This document shows positions 17,369-24,899 of a stretch of DNA of 64,000 nucleotides, piece by piece (within the stretch, counting starts at the first letter, position 1; each line of letters begins with the position of its first letter). A model generated the notes under the pieces. It saw nothing but the letters and a program-made list of their open reading frames with translations, ran no database searches and had not been told where the DNA came from. Position numbers and translations under genes: made by a program. This DNA is from Chlamydiota bacterium (GTDB lineage Bacteria; Chlamydiota; Chlamydiia; Chlamydiales; JAAZZY01). Location: the NCBI GenBank assembly GCA_022601345.1, contig JAJACU010000010.1, positions 34,752 to 98,751 on the forward strand, read 5' to 3'.

Positions 17369-18100
17369 TTAAACTTTGATGCTACTATCCTCTCTGTGCT
17401 TCGTAATTAAATGATTTACAAAGCCTCTTTGATGTGTGTACCGAGTAGACACTGTATGACGACATAAACTGCATCTGTACACTTCTTGTTCTTCAGGAAA
17501 TTGCCTTAAATTATGAAAATTCAATAGATGGGTTTTATAGCTTTCAGTAGTTAGATAAGTTTTCGTGCATTGAGGTAGCTCGCAAGGGATCCTTTCCAAT
17601 TCACCTGTTTCAGGGTTAAGAGACCGATTAAATCCTGCTTTATTCGCATGTAAGATAGCATGAGCTTTAAAATGCTGAGAATCAACTCTCTTGTTGCAAC
17701 TGTTCATTAGACATTCTACCTTTCCATCTTCACCTTTTTCAAAGACGTGTGTTGGAATTTTGGGAGTCTGAAATGGATTATTTAAAGTAGATAGTTCTTT
17801 ATCTGGCGCTGATTCTAAAGAACTTCTTAATTTATATGGTTTGGCTCTTGTTCTATGTTTTTTAGGCTTTTCTCGCACTAGAGTACTCGTAGGACTTTCT
17901 GGGTTTTCATGGAGTTCATCATTAACTGATTTAAAATATCCATCTAGATTTTCTGAAGCTCCCTCATCTAAAAAAGCACTCATGAACTCTGCTGCTTCTT
18001 CAGGAAGATCACAGCCTTCCTCAAATGTGGCTCCTTCTGGCAACTTCATATTATATAAAAAGCTATAACTGCCCCTACGAGTTGAATTAGTAGAACTCAT
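17369..18100 (-). CDS. C2H2 zinc-finger protein 2 (tandem duplicate of protein 1)
   Basis: About 243 residues from ATG 18100, chosen for the same GAGGGG site as in protein 1. It aligns with protein 1 along its whole length; the central region including the NLS-like EKPKKHRTRAKPYKLR and NNPFQTPKI is essentially identical. Divergence concentrates in the acidic N-terminus and in finger 3 (CSLCRHTVSTRYTHQRGF versus CSLCRQPGSAKYTNRMSF). All zinc ligands are kept: C-x4-C-x11-H-x3-H, C-x4-C-x12-H-x4-H, C-x2-C-x16-H-x4-H. The duplicated unit, about 967 bases long, includes the upstream element and a 3' TTTAAAGAAAAATTTTA. The pattern suggests recent duplication and changed specificity. Confidence 0.78.
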   Translation of the reverse strand: MSSTNSTRRGSYSFLYNMKLPEGATFEEGCDLPEEAAEFMSAFLDEGASENLDGYFKSVNDELHENPESPTSTLVREKPKKHRTRAKPYKLRSSLESAPDKELSTLNNPFQTPKIPTHVFEKGEDGKVECLMNSCNKRVDSQHFKAHAILHANKAGFNRSLNPETGELERIPCELPQCTKTYLTTESYKTHLLNFHNLRQFPEEQEVYRCSLCRHTVSTRYTHQRGFVNHLITKHREDSSIKV

Positions 18101-18127
18101 TTTGTATCCCCTCATCTATTTTTTTTG

Positions 18128-18216
18128 CAAAAATGTTAATAAGAAACCTATTACTTGTCGACCAAAATGTGTGAATGTAGTCAACTAAGTAAGAATTATT
18201 TACAAAATATTTTTAA
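18128..18216 (-). promoter_or_regulatory. Conserved upstream element, copy 2
   Basis: Second copy of the shared element, 28 bases before the ATG of zinc-finger gene 2. The core TTACTTGTCGACCAAAATG starts at 18151, 967 bases from that of copy 1. It shares TTAATAAGAAAC with copy 3, whereas copy 1 has a changed sequence at that spot. Confidence 0.65.
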
Positions 18217-18248
18217 AACAGACATTAAACAATCTAGAAATTAGATCT

Positions 18249-19688
18249 TCATGCTTTCACTTGAAAACTGTCTGGTAAAGACACATCAGGGTGATTTTGA
18301 TGTTGAGATAGTATATGAACAGTCAGATGTTTTAGTTGTATAAATTGAGGTCTTATCCCACTTTCAGGGCATAGTTCACATTTATAAACTGTTCCTTCAT
18401 CAGGATTCTTTACCTCGTGAATCTTATTGACGTGTGCTCTAAGAGAGTCTAACACTGCAAAAGAATAACCTTTCCCCTCTATGGAAGGGCATAGTGGGCA
18501 ATGGAGCTGTTTTTGTTGAGTCTGAATATGAAGGTAGCAATGAAGTCGGAAAAATTTTTTCCCCACTTTTTTCTTACACCCTTCAATTGGACATTCTATT
18601 TTTCCATCGACAACATTTTCTGTTGCCCTCCACATCTTAGGCTCTTCAACTGGAACAACTGGAAATTTGCTTGGATCTGGAATAGAAATACATTCGTCAT
18701 TACAGTGGGCTTTCAACATGTGATTTGTGATTCTAGACACCGTACTAGCCGGAGCATCACAAGTAAGACATTTTTTTGTTACTTTTAAACCACGTAGACC
18801 GTGAGTAGTAAGGGTATGCCTTATACATGCTTGTACAGATCTGCTAGAAGATGCCTTGCCTCTGGATACGCATATTGGGCATGTAATCTTATTTCCTGAT
18901 TTCCCTAAACCTTCAATGTGCAGTTGGGTATGAACTCGAAAAAGTTCTTCAAAAACTTTTTTCCCGCACCCTGTAACAGGACATACTATTTTGCCATCTA
19001 CAACATGTTCTGTAGCTTTCCAAAATGAGCCCCTATTTGCACTAGGGGCTTTTTGCTCATCAAAAGAGCTTGCTTGTCTTTCGAGAGATTGAGCTCCTGC
19101 AAAATGGGGATCGCTCACTGCTTGTGCCAGTTCTTGGGAATATTGAGGATTTAATGAGTAACCAGAATTTCCTACAGACGGAAGAAAATTGTCTTGTCCA
19201 CTCAAATAGTCCCCTAGCTGAAGGGGACACATTAGAGGTTGGGGATTCACAAAAGGACCTTTTGGATTATTAAAATAGCTTCTTGCTTGTAAATCATAAG
19301 GATTAGCTCTTACAGATCTGGAAGGTTGCTCTCTTTGTACCCCTCTATATGGGCCAGTTAAATGATGTGGAATTGAAGGTATCCCAGAAAGCGCTCTCGT
19401 ATCAGCTCCCAGAAAACTGGGCCCAAGACTATTACTTTCCTCAAAAGCTGCATCATCTAAACTTGGTAGAAAAGCACCTTCTGTACCTGAGGCTACATTT
19501 AGGGTAGATAAATCATTTTGAGAATTTATGTGACGGGTAGTTAAATTTGTAGATATACCTAGGTCAAAAGGCCCGGCTGCTTGAAGCGGGTTAACAAACG
19601 CGCTACTTAAGCCATTGGCTCCAGTATTCGGAACATTTCCAGCTCCACCTACTGAAGGTTGGCCAAAAGCCCATGTATGAGTGCTCAT
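18249..19688 (-). CDS. C2H2 zinc-finger protein 3, six fingers (candidate nuclear effector)
   Basis: About 479 residues from ATG 19688; TTG at 19694 is an unlikely start. Residues 1-225 are rich in Asn, Pro, Ser, Gly and Gln and look disordered. Two copies of a three-finger module follow: (CPVTGC...H-x3-H; CPIC; CLTCDAP...H-x4-H) and (CPIEGC...H-x3-H; CPLC; CELCPES...H-x4-H). Each module starts after a W(K/R)ATE(H/N)VVDGKI(V/E)CP lead, so the protein arose by internal duplication. The module matches the single one in proteins 1 and 2 (GKVECLM..C). No signal peptide, and the NLS-like basic stretch of proteins 1 and 2 is absent. Likely the same class of protein with a longer target-binding array. 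Confidence 0.78.
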   Translation of the reverse strand: MSTHTWAFGQPSVGGAGNVPNTGANGLSSAFVNPLQAAGPFDLGISTNLTTRHINSQNDLSTLNVASGTEGAFLPSLDDAAFEESNSLGPSFLGADTRALSGIPSIPHHLTGPYRGVQREQPSRSVRANPYDLQARSYFNNPKGPFVNPQPLMCPLQLGDYLSGQDNFLPSVGNSGYSLNPQYSQELAQAVSDPHFAGAQSLERQASSFDEQKAPSANRGSFWKATEHVVDGKIVCPVTGCGKKVFEELFRVHTQLHIEGLGKSGNKITCPICVSRGKASSSRSVQACIRHTLTTHGLRGLKVTKKCLTCDAPASTVSRITNHMLKAHCNDECISIPDPSKFPVVPVEEPKMWRATENVVDGKIECPIEGCKKKVGKKFFRLHCYLHIQTQQKQLHCPLCPSIEGKGYSFAVLDSLRAHVNKIHEVKNPDEGTVYKCELCPESGIRPQFIQLKHLTVHILSQHQNHPDVSLPDSFQVKA

Positions 19689-19713
19689 TTCCAATTTCTC
19701 TATATTTTTTTCG

Positions 19714-19809
19714 GAAAAATATTAATAAGAAACCCATTACTTGTCGACCAAAATGCGTGAATGTAGCCAACTGAGTGAGACTTATTTGAAAAATGTTTTT
19801 AAAACAGAC
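19714..19809 (-). promoter_or_regulatory. Conserved upstream element, copy 3
   Basis: Third, most diverged copy of the element, upstream of zinc-finger gene 3. The core CATTACTTGTCGACCAAAAT is intact; the flank has GCGTGAATGTAGCCAACT where the others have GTGTGAATGTAGTCAACT. Conservation across copies whose coding regions have diverged much more indicates selection for shared regulation. The rest of the 404-base gap, from 19810 to 20098, holds only the palindrome noted separately; I see no further gene there. Confidence 0.62.
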
Positions 19810-19980
19810 TATAACACATAAAAAAGAGGTGCTGCCTTCCTCTTGTTATATAGACCCCTAGTGCACCACACGTTGCTCTCACTTATAATTGAGCCAACTG
19901 CACCAGAAAGAATTGTAAGCTTGCCTTGCTCACAAACTCCTCTCCCATATTTGTTTTATTTAACTGTAGCCTTGCAAATA

Positions 19981-19994
19981 TTAATACGTATTGA
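19981..19994. promoter_or_regulatory. Palindrome upstream of the cysteine-rich lipoprotein gene
   Basis: AATACGTATT (19983-19992) is a perfect 10-base palindrome, extended to TTAATACGTATTGA with one wobble. It lies about 105 bases before the lipoprotein ATG. Similar sequences, ATTAATTCGTATT at 8037 and ATTAATTCTCATT at 7317, lie upstream of the pilin-like genes. It may be an operator; evidence is only sequence similarity. Confidence 0.3.
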
Positions 19995-20098
19995 AATAAA
20001 AAAATTATCTACATGACGTTAATCGTAGACAAAATAAATCTTTATTATATAGATTTGATTGTTAAGAAATTACTATTCAATTTTTAGGAGCCTAAATT

Positions 20099-20356
20099 AT
20101 GAAAAACTTAAACCATAAATTACTTTTAGCTGTAGCTGCTTTTTGTTGCTTAACTCTCGCTGGCTGTAGCATGGGATCTTCCAATTGCTGTGGAACAAAA
20201 AACTGTAAGAAAAAAAGTTTGTTCGGTAAAAAATGTTCAAGAAACAAATGCTCTAGAAGCAATTGCAGCAAACCAAAGTGTAGTAGCTGTGATTGTGGTT
20301 GCTCAGCATGCTTTACCCAAAGCTGCAGATCACGCAATTACAACTGTAATTCATAA
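20099..20356 (+). CDS. Small cysteine-rich outer-membrane lipoprotein (OmcA-like)
   Basis: 85 residues. Signal peptide with lipobox LAGC; the lipid-bearing Cys is residue 23. The mature 63 residues contain 14 cysteines (NCC, KNC, SSCDCGC and so on) with many Lys, Ser and Asn. This is the architecture of chlamydial OmcA, the small lipoprotein that stiffens the envelope of elementary bodies through disulfide cross-links, though the sequence itself is not clearly alignable. A TTAGGAG site precedes the ATG and a good terminator follows, so it is a single-gene transcript. Function in a disulfide-linked envelope is inference from composition. Confidence 0.7.
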   Translation: MKNLNHKLLLAVAAFCCLTLAGCSMGSSNCCGTKNCKKKSLFGKKCSRNKCSRSNCSKPKCSSCDCGCSACFTQSCRSRNYNCNS

Positions 20357-20382
20357 GAGCTGCTTCATTTCAACTCTAATAG

Positions 20383-20417
20383 ACACAACCTCTTTTTTTA
20401 AAGGGGTCGTGTTTTTT
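20383..20417 (+). terminator. Rho-independent terminator after the cysteine-rich lipoprotein gene
   Basis: ACACAACCTC (20383-20392) pairs with GGGGTCGTGT (20403-20412) with one A-C mismatch and one wobble, followed by a run of T. It sits 27 bases past the stop codon and just before the pgeF ribosome site. Confidence 0.75.
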
Positions 20418-20431
20418 AATAAGGATAAGAA

Positions 20432-21187
20432 ATGCTTTTAAAGACAAGAAATGAAATTACATTTCTTGAGTTCGAGCTGCTCAAAGACTTTAAAAATCTT
20501 CATCATGGAGTGCTTTGCAGAAAAGGTGGAGCAAGTGACTTACAATACAAGTCTCTGAATTTAAATGTTAATCCAACTTGCAACCCTCAAGACATACTCC
20601 AAAATTTTGAAACCGTTAAGCAAAGCTTTTGCCTTAAAAACCCTGTTTTAGCCAAGCAAGTTCATAAAAACAATATTACAGATATTACACCTAAAAATCG
20701 CTTTGAGGCTTTTGAATGCGATGGTTTTATAACCTCTTACCCAAACATTCCTATTCTTACTAAACACGCAGACTGTCAGGCAGCTCTTTTTTATGATCCC
20801 GTCAAAAAAGTTATCGCAAATATTCACTGTGGATGGAGAGGCAATGTCATTAACATCTATAACAAAACAATTCAGAAGATGAAAGATGATTATAAATGCA
20901 ATCCAAGTGATATTATTGTTTGCATTTCACCAAGTCTTGGGCCAAAACACGCTGAGTTTGTCCATTACCAAAAGGAGTTTCCAAAAAGTTTTTGGCCTTT
21001 TAAAAATGAAATGAATTATTTTGACCTTTGGGAGATTTCTAAAGACCAACTTATCAAAGCAAATGTCTTAGAAAAAAACATCGAAATTGCAAAAATATGC
21101 ACTTATGAGAACTCCGAAGACTTCTTTTCATATCGAAGAGAAAATAAAACTGGGCGCAACATGACTTTTATAGAATTAACAAAATGA
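20432..21187 (+). CDS. pgeF: Purine nucleoside phosphorylase / YfiH (laccase-like) family protein
   Basis: 251 residues, full length for the family. It carries KQVHKNNI, DGFIT, the zinc-binding HADCQ and HCGWRG motifs and SPSLGPKHAEF, where the PgeF family usually has SPSIGPCCYEV, so the usual Cys there is replaced. Family members are multifunctional cytoplasmic enzymes that phosphorolyse adenosine and inosine and deaminate adenosine, and in Escherichia coli YfiH also edits peptidoglycan precursors. AAGGA precedes the ATG by six bases. It converges on the methyltransferase gene with a two-base gap. Confidence 0.88.
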   Translation: MLLKTRNEITFLEFELLKDFKNLHHGVLCRKGGASDLQYKSLNLNVNPTCNPQDILQNFETVKQSFCLKNPVLAKQVHKNNITDITPKNRFEAFECDGFITSYPNIPILTKHADCQAALFYDPVKKVIANIHCGWRGNVINIYNKTIQKMKDDYKCNPSDIIVCISPSLGPKHAEFVHYQKEFPKSFWPFKNEMNYFDLWEISKDQLIKANVLEKNIEIAKICTYENSEDFFSYRRENKTGRNMTFIELTK

Positions 21188-21189
21188 GA

Positions 21190-21849
21190 CTATGGCATAA
21201 ACCAATAGTAGTCGCCTGTGTAGCCAACCTTTTTGAAAAAAGCTTGCCATTCATCTACATGCATAATTGTTTTAGCAGTCAAATTCCAAGCATTCATTAA
21301 AATTCTTTCTTCTTCGTTTCTATAAGCATCTACAGTAATGAAGCTATGTCCTCTAGAAACTCTTTCAATTTCTTGAAGGGCTTGAGCACATTCTTCTTCT
21401 ACAAAGTTATGAAGTGTTGTAATAGAAATAACCAAATCAAAAGAATTATCATCAAAGTCTAAATTTCTAGCGTCACCAACTTGAACAAATTCTTTAACAG
21501 GTTCAAGTGCATTTTCAGTAGCATAGTTAGATACATCAATTCCTTTCACGCTAATCCCAGGGATTGCATTTTGAAAATCATGAAGCATAAATCCTTTAGC
21601 GCATCCTACATCTAGAATAGAATGTTTTTGAGTTAGGGCATAAAATTTTTTAAAGGTTGGAACAACGGGTTGCCAAAAACGAGGATGGTAATAAAACCCT
21701 CCGTAGCCCGTTTTTCTATCTCCGTCAAAAAATTCTTTCTCAAAAAGGCGAGCTGTTTCACGATCTTCTTGGGTTTTTGTAGCTCCGCGCTCTTTTACAT
21801 TTCTTTTGGCCCTTGGATAGTTGATCATTAGATTGACTTCTCTGCCCAT
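21190..21849 (-). CDS. Class I SAM-dependent methyltransferase
   Basis: 219 residues. The SAM site is SILDVGCAKGFMLHDF (about 77-92), followed by an acidic second strand (VKGIDVSNYA) and FDLVISITTLHNF. The N-terminal 60 residues are basic and carry GYGGFYYHPRFW. It is the last gene of the ten-gene minus-strand glycan operon (8 bases after the epimerase), so a sugar or a sugar-linked small molecule is the likely substrate. AGGA lies seven bases before the ATG. Confidence 0.82.
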   Translation of the reverse strand: MGREVNLMINYPRAKRNVKERGATKTQEDRETARLFEKEFFDGDRKTGYGGFYYHPRFWQPVVPTFKKFYALTQKHSILDVGCAKGFMLHDFQNAIPGISVKGIDVSNYATENALEPVKEFVQVGDARNLDFDDNSFDLVISITTLHNFVEEECAQALQEIERVSRGHSFITVDAYRNEEERILMNAWNLTAKTIMHVDEWQAFFKKVGYTGDYYWFMP

Positions 21850-21857
21850 ATCTCTTC

Positions 21858-22856
21858 CTATAATTTATGGTTATACTCTAAAGGTTGCTCTGACATTTCA
21901 TTATAATTTTCATTCACCCAGTCGATTACATCACTGACACCCTGTTCTAAAGGTACTCTTGGTTGCCAGTCAAATGCCTCTCTTGCTTTGGATGAATCAA
22001 TCACATAGGCTTTATCTTGACCGAGACGCTCTCCGACAATGTCTACAGCATCATCAAACTTTACTTTCATTTTATTACAAATAATTTCAATTAAATCACA
22101 GATTGCAATTCCGGCACCATTTGGAGATAAATGGTAAATTTCTCCTGGCTTACCATCAAGCATAATAGAGAGTTGTCCTTCAGAAATATCTCTTATGTGA
22201 ATATAGGATTTTACAGCTTTTCCACCACCATGCAGAGGAATTTTCTTACCCATTTTTAAATAGAGAGCAACTCTTGGAACTATTTTAAAAAGTGATTGCC
22301 CTCTTCCATAAACGTTAGTGGACCGTACCATGCACATTGGAAGATTATAGTTCTTAAAAAAGGTAAAAAGAGACAAGTCGCCTGCTGCTTTAGAAGCTGC
22401 ATATGGAGTGCTTGGGTTTAGTGGAGCATCTTCTGTAATTTTATCTTCGCATGAGCCGTAAACTTCAGGCGTTGAAATATGAACATATTTTTTTATGAAT
22501 GTAAACTGCGTTAGAAGTTTCGCAAGCTTTGTCACTGCTACTGCATTTGTTGTAAACCAATCTTCTGGGTTATCCCAACTTGGGCCAACTTCAACAAGCG
22601 CTGCAAAATTAACAACATAATCAGGGCGTTGATCAGCTATTAAATTTGCAAGCTGATCCAAGTCATTATTAAGGTCAATCTGATGAAAGCTATAATTGTT
22701 GCATTGGTGTCTCTTGTAGGTTAAGAAAAAATCTGGTTTTTCCTTAGATCTACTTATGCCAATAACTTGATATTCCCCTTTCTCTAGAAGTAGATCAATA
22801 AAATCAATTCCAGAAAATGAATTGCTGCCAATGACTAATACTTTCTTCTTTTCCAT
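21858..22856 (-). CDS. NAD-dependent sugar epimerase/dehydratase
   Basis: 332 residues of extended short-chain dehydrogenase type. The nucleotide-binding motif is GSNSFSG (about 9-15), and the catalytic YAASK follows STPEVYGSCE, which supplies the Ser/Thr of the triad. RGQSLFKIVPRVALY and the GRLGQDKAY-like ending (GERLGQDKAYVIDSS) resemble dTDP-glucose 4,6-dehydratase relatives. It acts on a nucleotide sugar in the cytoplasm. Two bases separate it from the E1-beta gene upstream. Confidence 0.85.
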   Translation of the reverse strand: MEKKKVLVIGSNSFSGIDFIDLLLEKGEYQVIGISRSKEKPDFFLTYKRHQCNNYSFHQIDLNNDLDQLANLIADQRPDYVVNFAALVEVGPSWDNPEDWFTTNAVAVTKLAKLLTQFTFIKKYVHISTPEVYGSCEDKITEDAPLNPSTPYAASKAAGDLSLFTFFKNYNLPMCMVRSTNVYGRGQSLFKIVPRVALYLKMGKKIPLHGGGKAVKSYIHIRDISEGQLSIMLDGKPGEIYHLSPNGAGIAICDLIEIICNKMKVKFDDAVDIVGERLGQDKAYVIDSSKAREAFDWQPRVPLEQGVSDVIDWVNENYNEMSEQPLEYNHKL

Positions 22857-22858
22857 TT

Positions 22859-23929
22859 CTAAAAAGGCCCTGTAAATGATTTGTCTGGAACATCTAAATA
22901 TTTTTTTTGTCTATCTAAAATCATCTGCTTTAAGTCTACTTTTTTACCAAGTAGCTTTTTCACTGAATAAACAATGTCATTGCTATTAGGATAATAGTGA
23001 TTTGTTAATGCCCAACTAGTTGGAGCATAGCTATCTGGAAGGGTTATTCGAATTGGAGGGCATTTCAAGTCATCAAATGCTTGCTCTACAACTATTGTTA
23101 TTATCTCTGAGGCAAGCCCCAATGTCTTCCAGCTCATATCAGCTACAACCAGCCGCCCAGTTTTTCTAACTGACTTAAGTATCGTTTCAGTATCTAGAGG
23201 TTTTATTGTCCTTAAGTCTATGAGCTCAGCTCTCACACCACTTGCTCTCAGCTCTTTCACAGCCTTCAAAGCCTCAATGGTCATATAAGATGAAGATACA
23301 ATTGTAACGTCTTCTCCCTCTTCAAGAACTTTAGCTTTACCTAGTGGTACCAAGTAATTTTCAGAAGGCACTTCATCAACAATGTTGTATAACCACCGGT
23401 GTTCAATAAAAATTACAGGGTTAGGATCAGCTATTGATGAGTTTAAAAGCCCCTTTGCATCATATGCAGTAGTAGGCATTACCACTTTTAATCCCGGGAA
23501 ATGTGCAAACATTGCATGAAGATTTTGTGAATGCTGCGGTCCTTGTCCCCAGCCCATTCCAACAATTAAACGAATAACCATAGGAACTTGCATTATACCA
23601 TTAAACATATAATGCCATTTTGCAGCGCTGTTTACTATTTGATCCATGGCCAACAATGCAAAATCAACTCGTTGATGAGTCATCACAGGTTTCATTCCCA
23701 TAATAGCGCTTCCCACTGCAATGCCTGTCATTCCATTCTCAGAAGTTGGCATATCCATAACTCGATTAGAGCCATGTTTTTTATGTAAGTCAGTAGTTGT
23801 ACCAAAAACACCTTTAGGGTCGGGAACTCCTAGCCCCATAACATATACACTTGAATCATTTTCTAAATTGAAATCTAGTGATTGCCTTATGGCTTCTGCA
23901 AAATTTATTGTTTGTGTCTCTTTAGGCAT
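22859..23929 (-). CDS. TPP-dependent 2-oxoacid dehydrogenase E1 beta-type subunit
   Basis: About 356 residues from ATG 23929, whose first eight bases overlap the alpha-subunit stop; an upstream ATG at 23998 would reach deep into the alpha gene. It has the beta-subunit landmarks: PTSENGMTGIAVGSA with the TPP-activating Glu, MGWGQGPQHSQNLHAMF and HFPGLKVVMPTT. Together with the alpha subunit it should form an alpha2beta2 enzyme that decarboxylates a 2-oxoacid or transfers a two-carbon unit. No E2 or E3 gene is nearby and the genes lie in a sugar operon, so a sugar-modifying role is more likely than central metabolism. Confidence 0.88.
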   Translation of the reverse strand: MPKETQTINFAEAIRQSLDFNLENDSSVYVMGLGVPDPKGVFGTTTDLHKKHGSNRVMDMPTSENGMTGIAVGSAIMGMKPVMTHQRVDFALLAMDQIVNSAAKWHYMFNGIMQVPMVIRLIVGMGWGQGPQHSQNLHAMFAHFPGLKVVMPTTAYDAKGLLNSSIADPNPVIFIEHRWLYNIVDEVPSENYLVPLGKAKVLEEGEDVTIVSSSYMTIEALKAVKELRASGVRAELIDLRTIKPLDTETILKSVRKTGRLVVADMSWKTLGLASEIITIVVEQAFDDLKCPPIRITLPDSYAPTSWALTNHYYPNSNDIVYSVKKLLGKKVDLKQMILDRQKKYLDVPDKSFTGPF

Positions 23930-24890
23930 AGATATGAGATTGCAGCTCCTGTTCTTCTGGAAATGGGCTTTCTTTAGCAAAAAGAAATGCCTCATCAATT
24001 TCTGTTTGGATTTTTAGCTCACTGTGGGCTAGTTCATCTTCTGAAAGTTGATTATTAGACAGTAGTAAATTTTTCAGTCTAAGAATAGGACATTTTAATT
24101 TCCAGCTATCGACTTCTTCTTGAGAGCGATACCCTAAGTTTACATCATAATTTGGACCACAATGCTCTCTATAGCGATAAGTTGTAAACTCTAGTAACCT
24201 AGGCCCCTTATTAGCACGTACATCATCTATTGCAGTTTGTGAAAAACTAGCGACTTCTTCTAGATTGTTTCCGTCTCCATGCATTGAAATAATGCCATGA
24301 GCTTCTGCAATCTTTGGAATGCTCCTCTCTTTAGGTTGACGAACTTCCATTGGGGAATAAACCGAATAAAAATTGCTCTCGCATAAAAAAAGTATAGGCA
24401 GTTTTTTTAAAGCTGCAAAATTGATAGCCTCAGAAAAGACCCCTTCCTCTGTCATTGCTTCGCCAAAAAAAATTACTGTGACTTTGTTATCGTTTTTCAT
24501 TTGAGATGCTAAGGCAACTCCGACAGCAAGAGGAAAAGATCCTCCTACAATTGGCGTTGAACCCACCATATTAGCTTGTGGGTCCACAAGGTGCATTGAG
24601 CCACCTTTACCACCGCAACATCCTGTTCTTTTTCCGTACAATTCTGCAATCATTTGTTTAAGGTCACCACCTTTGGCTAGGTAGTGAGCATGAGCCCGAT
24701 GAGTACTCATAATATAATCATTTTTTTGCAGCTGAGAGCAAACACCTACAGCAACAGCTTCCTGGCCGATGCTTAAATGAACCGGACAACGCATCTCTTG
24801 ATTAGAGTATTCATCAGCTATAGCTTCTTCGATTCTGCGGATTCTAAGGCTTTGAAAAAAAAGAGCTTTTAGATCGTGTCTGAAATGCAT
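23922..24890 (-). CDS. TPP-dependent 2-oxoacid dehydrogenase E1 alpha-type subunit
   Basis: 322 residues. HRAHAHYLAKGGD (about 64-76) matches the conserved active-site loop, GGKGGSMH (93-100) is the family signature, and the TPP/Mg motif runs from GEAMTEEG (143-150) to ESNFYS (Asn173), with GEA in place of the usual GDG. CCESN-type and YREHCGP segments also fit. Neighbours are the HldE-like gene upstream (9 bases) and the beta subunit overlapping downstream. A dedicated acyl or acetyl transfer to a sugar nucleotide is the inferred role. Confidence 0.88.
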   Translation of the reverse strand: MHFRHDLKALFFQSLRIRRIEEAIADEYSNQEMRCPVHLSIGQEAVAVGVCSQLQKNDYIMSTHRAHAHYLAKGGDLKQMIAELYGKRTGCCGGKGGSMHLVDPQANMVGSTPIVGGSFPLAVGVALASQMKNDNKVTVIFFGEAMTEEGVFSEAINFAALKKLPILFLCESNFYSVYSPMEVRQPKERSIPKIAEAHGIISMHGDGNNLEEVASFSQTAIDDVRANKGPRLLEFTTYRYREHCGPNYDVNLGYRSQEEVDSWKLKCPILRLKNLLLSNNQLSEDELAHSELKIQTEIDEAFLFAKESPFPEEQELQSHIYA

Positions 24891-24899
24891 ATATATTAC

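Noticed and set aside
16399..19694. Zinc-finger region considered as a Ros/MucR regulator or transposon-borne gene
   Set aside because: Finger spacing, number and the NLS-like stretch differ from Ros, and no inverted repeats or transposase lie nearby.
20092..20337. Open frame opposite the cysteine-rich lipoprotein, Gln/Leu-rich
   Set aside because: Antisense shadow of the Cys codons; the plus-strand gene has a lipobox, a ribosome site and a terminator.
20190..20441. Alternative plus-strand frame within the cysteine-rich gene
   Set aside because: It crosses the terminator hairpin and overlaps the pgeF start; no coding features.
23929..23998. Upstream start for the E1 beta gene giving a 379-aa protein
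   Set aside because: It would overlap the alpha gene by 77 bases; the family N-terminus begins at the ATG at 23929.
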